Assembly (NCBI RefSeq): GCF_000737325.1
Contig: NZ_CP011125.1
Span: forward strand, 8,494,001-8,558,000
DNA from: Sandaracinus amylolyticus
GTDB taxonomy: Bacteria; Myxococcota_A; Polyangia; Polyangiales; Sandaracinaceae
Direction: 5' to 3'
DNA length: 64,000 nucleotides
The position numbers were made by a program, and so were the translations under genes. Under the pieces are notes generated by a model. The model was given only the letters and a program-made list of their open reading frames with translations. It made no database searches and was not told the DNA's origin. Positions 63,301 to 64,000 of this stretch are shown here, piece after piece (the first letter of the stretch is position 1; each line of letters begins with the position of its first letter).

Positions 63301-64000
63301 TCAGGCGCTGATCGTGATGCGCAGCCGCTCGGCGATCGCGTGCGCGACGCGCATGCCGTCGAGCGCCGCGCTCACGATGCCGCCCGCGTAGCCCGCGCCC
63401 TCGCCCGCCGGATAGAGCCCGTCGAGCGACGGCGACAGCAGCGTCTCGGGGTCGCGCGGCACGCGCACCGGCGCGCTGGTGCGCGACTCGACGCCGACGA
63501 GCACCGCGTCCTCGCCGACGTAGCCGCGCATGCGGCGATCGAACGCGCCGAGCGCCTCGCGCAAGCGCTTGCTGAACGAGATGCCCGCGACGTCGAGCAC
63601 GTCGGCGACGTTCGTCGGCTCGAGCCCCGGTAGGTAGCTCGACGACGGCGCGCTGCTCGATGCGTGGCCGCGCACGAAGTCGGTGGCGCGCGTCGCGGGC
63701 GCCTTGAGCATGCCGTTGCCCGCCTGCATCGCGGCGCGCTCGATCGTGCGCTGGAGCTCGACGCCGCCGAGCGGGCCGCGGAAGCCGGCGCGCTCCCAGT
63801 CCTCGACCTCGCACGACACCACGAGCCCCGAGTTCGCGTAGGGCGAGTCGCGCCGCGAGAGGCTCATGCCGTTGACCACGAGCCCGTCGGGCTCGGTCGA
63901 CGCGGGCACGATCCATCCGCCGGGGCACATGCAGAACGAGAAGACACCGCGCTCCTCGACCTGCTGCACGATCTTGTAGGAGGCCGCGGGGAGCTTCGGG
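63301..64000 (-). CDS. FAD-dependent dehydrogenase (COG2509-like), 5' end outside window
   Basis: The minus-strand frame remains open to the window edge, reading KLPAASYKIVQQVEERGVFSFCMCPGGWIVPAST at its visible start. FSFCMCPGG is a signature of the COG2509 NAD(FAD) dehydrogenase family, and LDGLYPAGEGAGYAGGIVSAALDGMRVAHAI is the C-terminal FAD-binding loop. About 233 residues of a probable ~500 are present. The electron acceptor is not known. The GTG at 63969 is internal, not the start. Confidence 0.85.
   Translation of the reverse strand, partial: PKLPAASYKIVQQVEERGVFSFCMCPGGWIVPASTEPDGLVVNGMSLSRRDSPYANSGLVVSCEVEDWERAGFRGPLGGVELQRTIERAAMQAGNGMLKAPATRATDFVRGHASSSAPSSSYLPGLEPTNVADVLDVAGISFSKRLREALGAFDRRMRGYVGEDAVLVGVESRTSAPVRVPRDPETLLSPSLDGLYPAGEGAGYAGGIVSAALDGMRVAHAIAERLRITISA

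Overview
High-GC (~70%) bacterial DNA with dense genes, GTG/TTG starts and many 4-nt GTGA/ATGA stop-start overlaps. Lipoproteins with Cys-rich or Asp/Ala-rich segments, CHAT and trypsin-like proteins, large PAS/GAF hybrid kinases and STAND-like ATPases point to a multicellular myxobacterium (Myxococcota, Sandaracinus/Polyangiales-like; inferred from style, not from a marker gene).

Layout. 0-3.8 kb: an FAD protein cut by the window edge, a RAYT transposase bracketed by inverted copies of one motif, and an alaX-like tRNA-editing gene broken by one in-frame amber codon. 3.8-26.6 kb: chromosomal genes including an AfsR/LuxR-like ATPase regulator, lipoproteins, yggU, an MFS transporter, a GAF-adenylate cyclase, an enoyl-CoA hydratase, a large hybrid histidine kinase, a glycosyltransferase, an MBL hydrolase, a D-aminoacylase-like amidohydrolase, a GST, a triple-Kazal lipoprotein and an alpha/beta hydrolase.

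26.6-37.5 kb is a 13-gene minus-strand gas-vesicle cluster read as gvpJ-like, gvpA, histidine kinase, response regulator, gvpF/L, gvpG, tandem ArsA/Get3-like ATPase, gvpF/L, short gvpA-family gene, gvpF/L, gvpK, histidine kinase, response regulator. No gvpN is visible; the fused ArsA-type ATPase is the only non-kinase ATPase.

38.3-57.6 kb looks like a defence/conflict island. Rightward are rdrA and rdrB, the two core genes of the RADAR anti-phage system (ATPase plus adenosine deaminase acting on RNA). Divergent from them, a seven-gene minus-strand run carries two copies of a two-gene module (a small protein with an altered P-loop plus an AAA ATPase with one membrane span and a repetitive coiled coil), a protein of unknown function, a 1442-aa lipase-like/CHAT caspase-like protein and a nuclease-trypsin fusion. 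This run is the best candidate for an undescribed system: ATPase sensor modules feeding a protease/nuclease effector pair beside RADAR.

57.6-64 kb returns to envelope genes (lipoproteins, a DUF481 barrel, a FadL-like barrel), tRNA-Pro(CGG) with a good promoter, a receiver-XRE fusion regulator, and an FAD dehydrogenase cut by the right edge.
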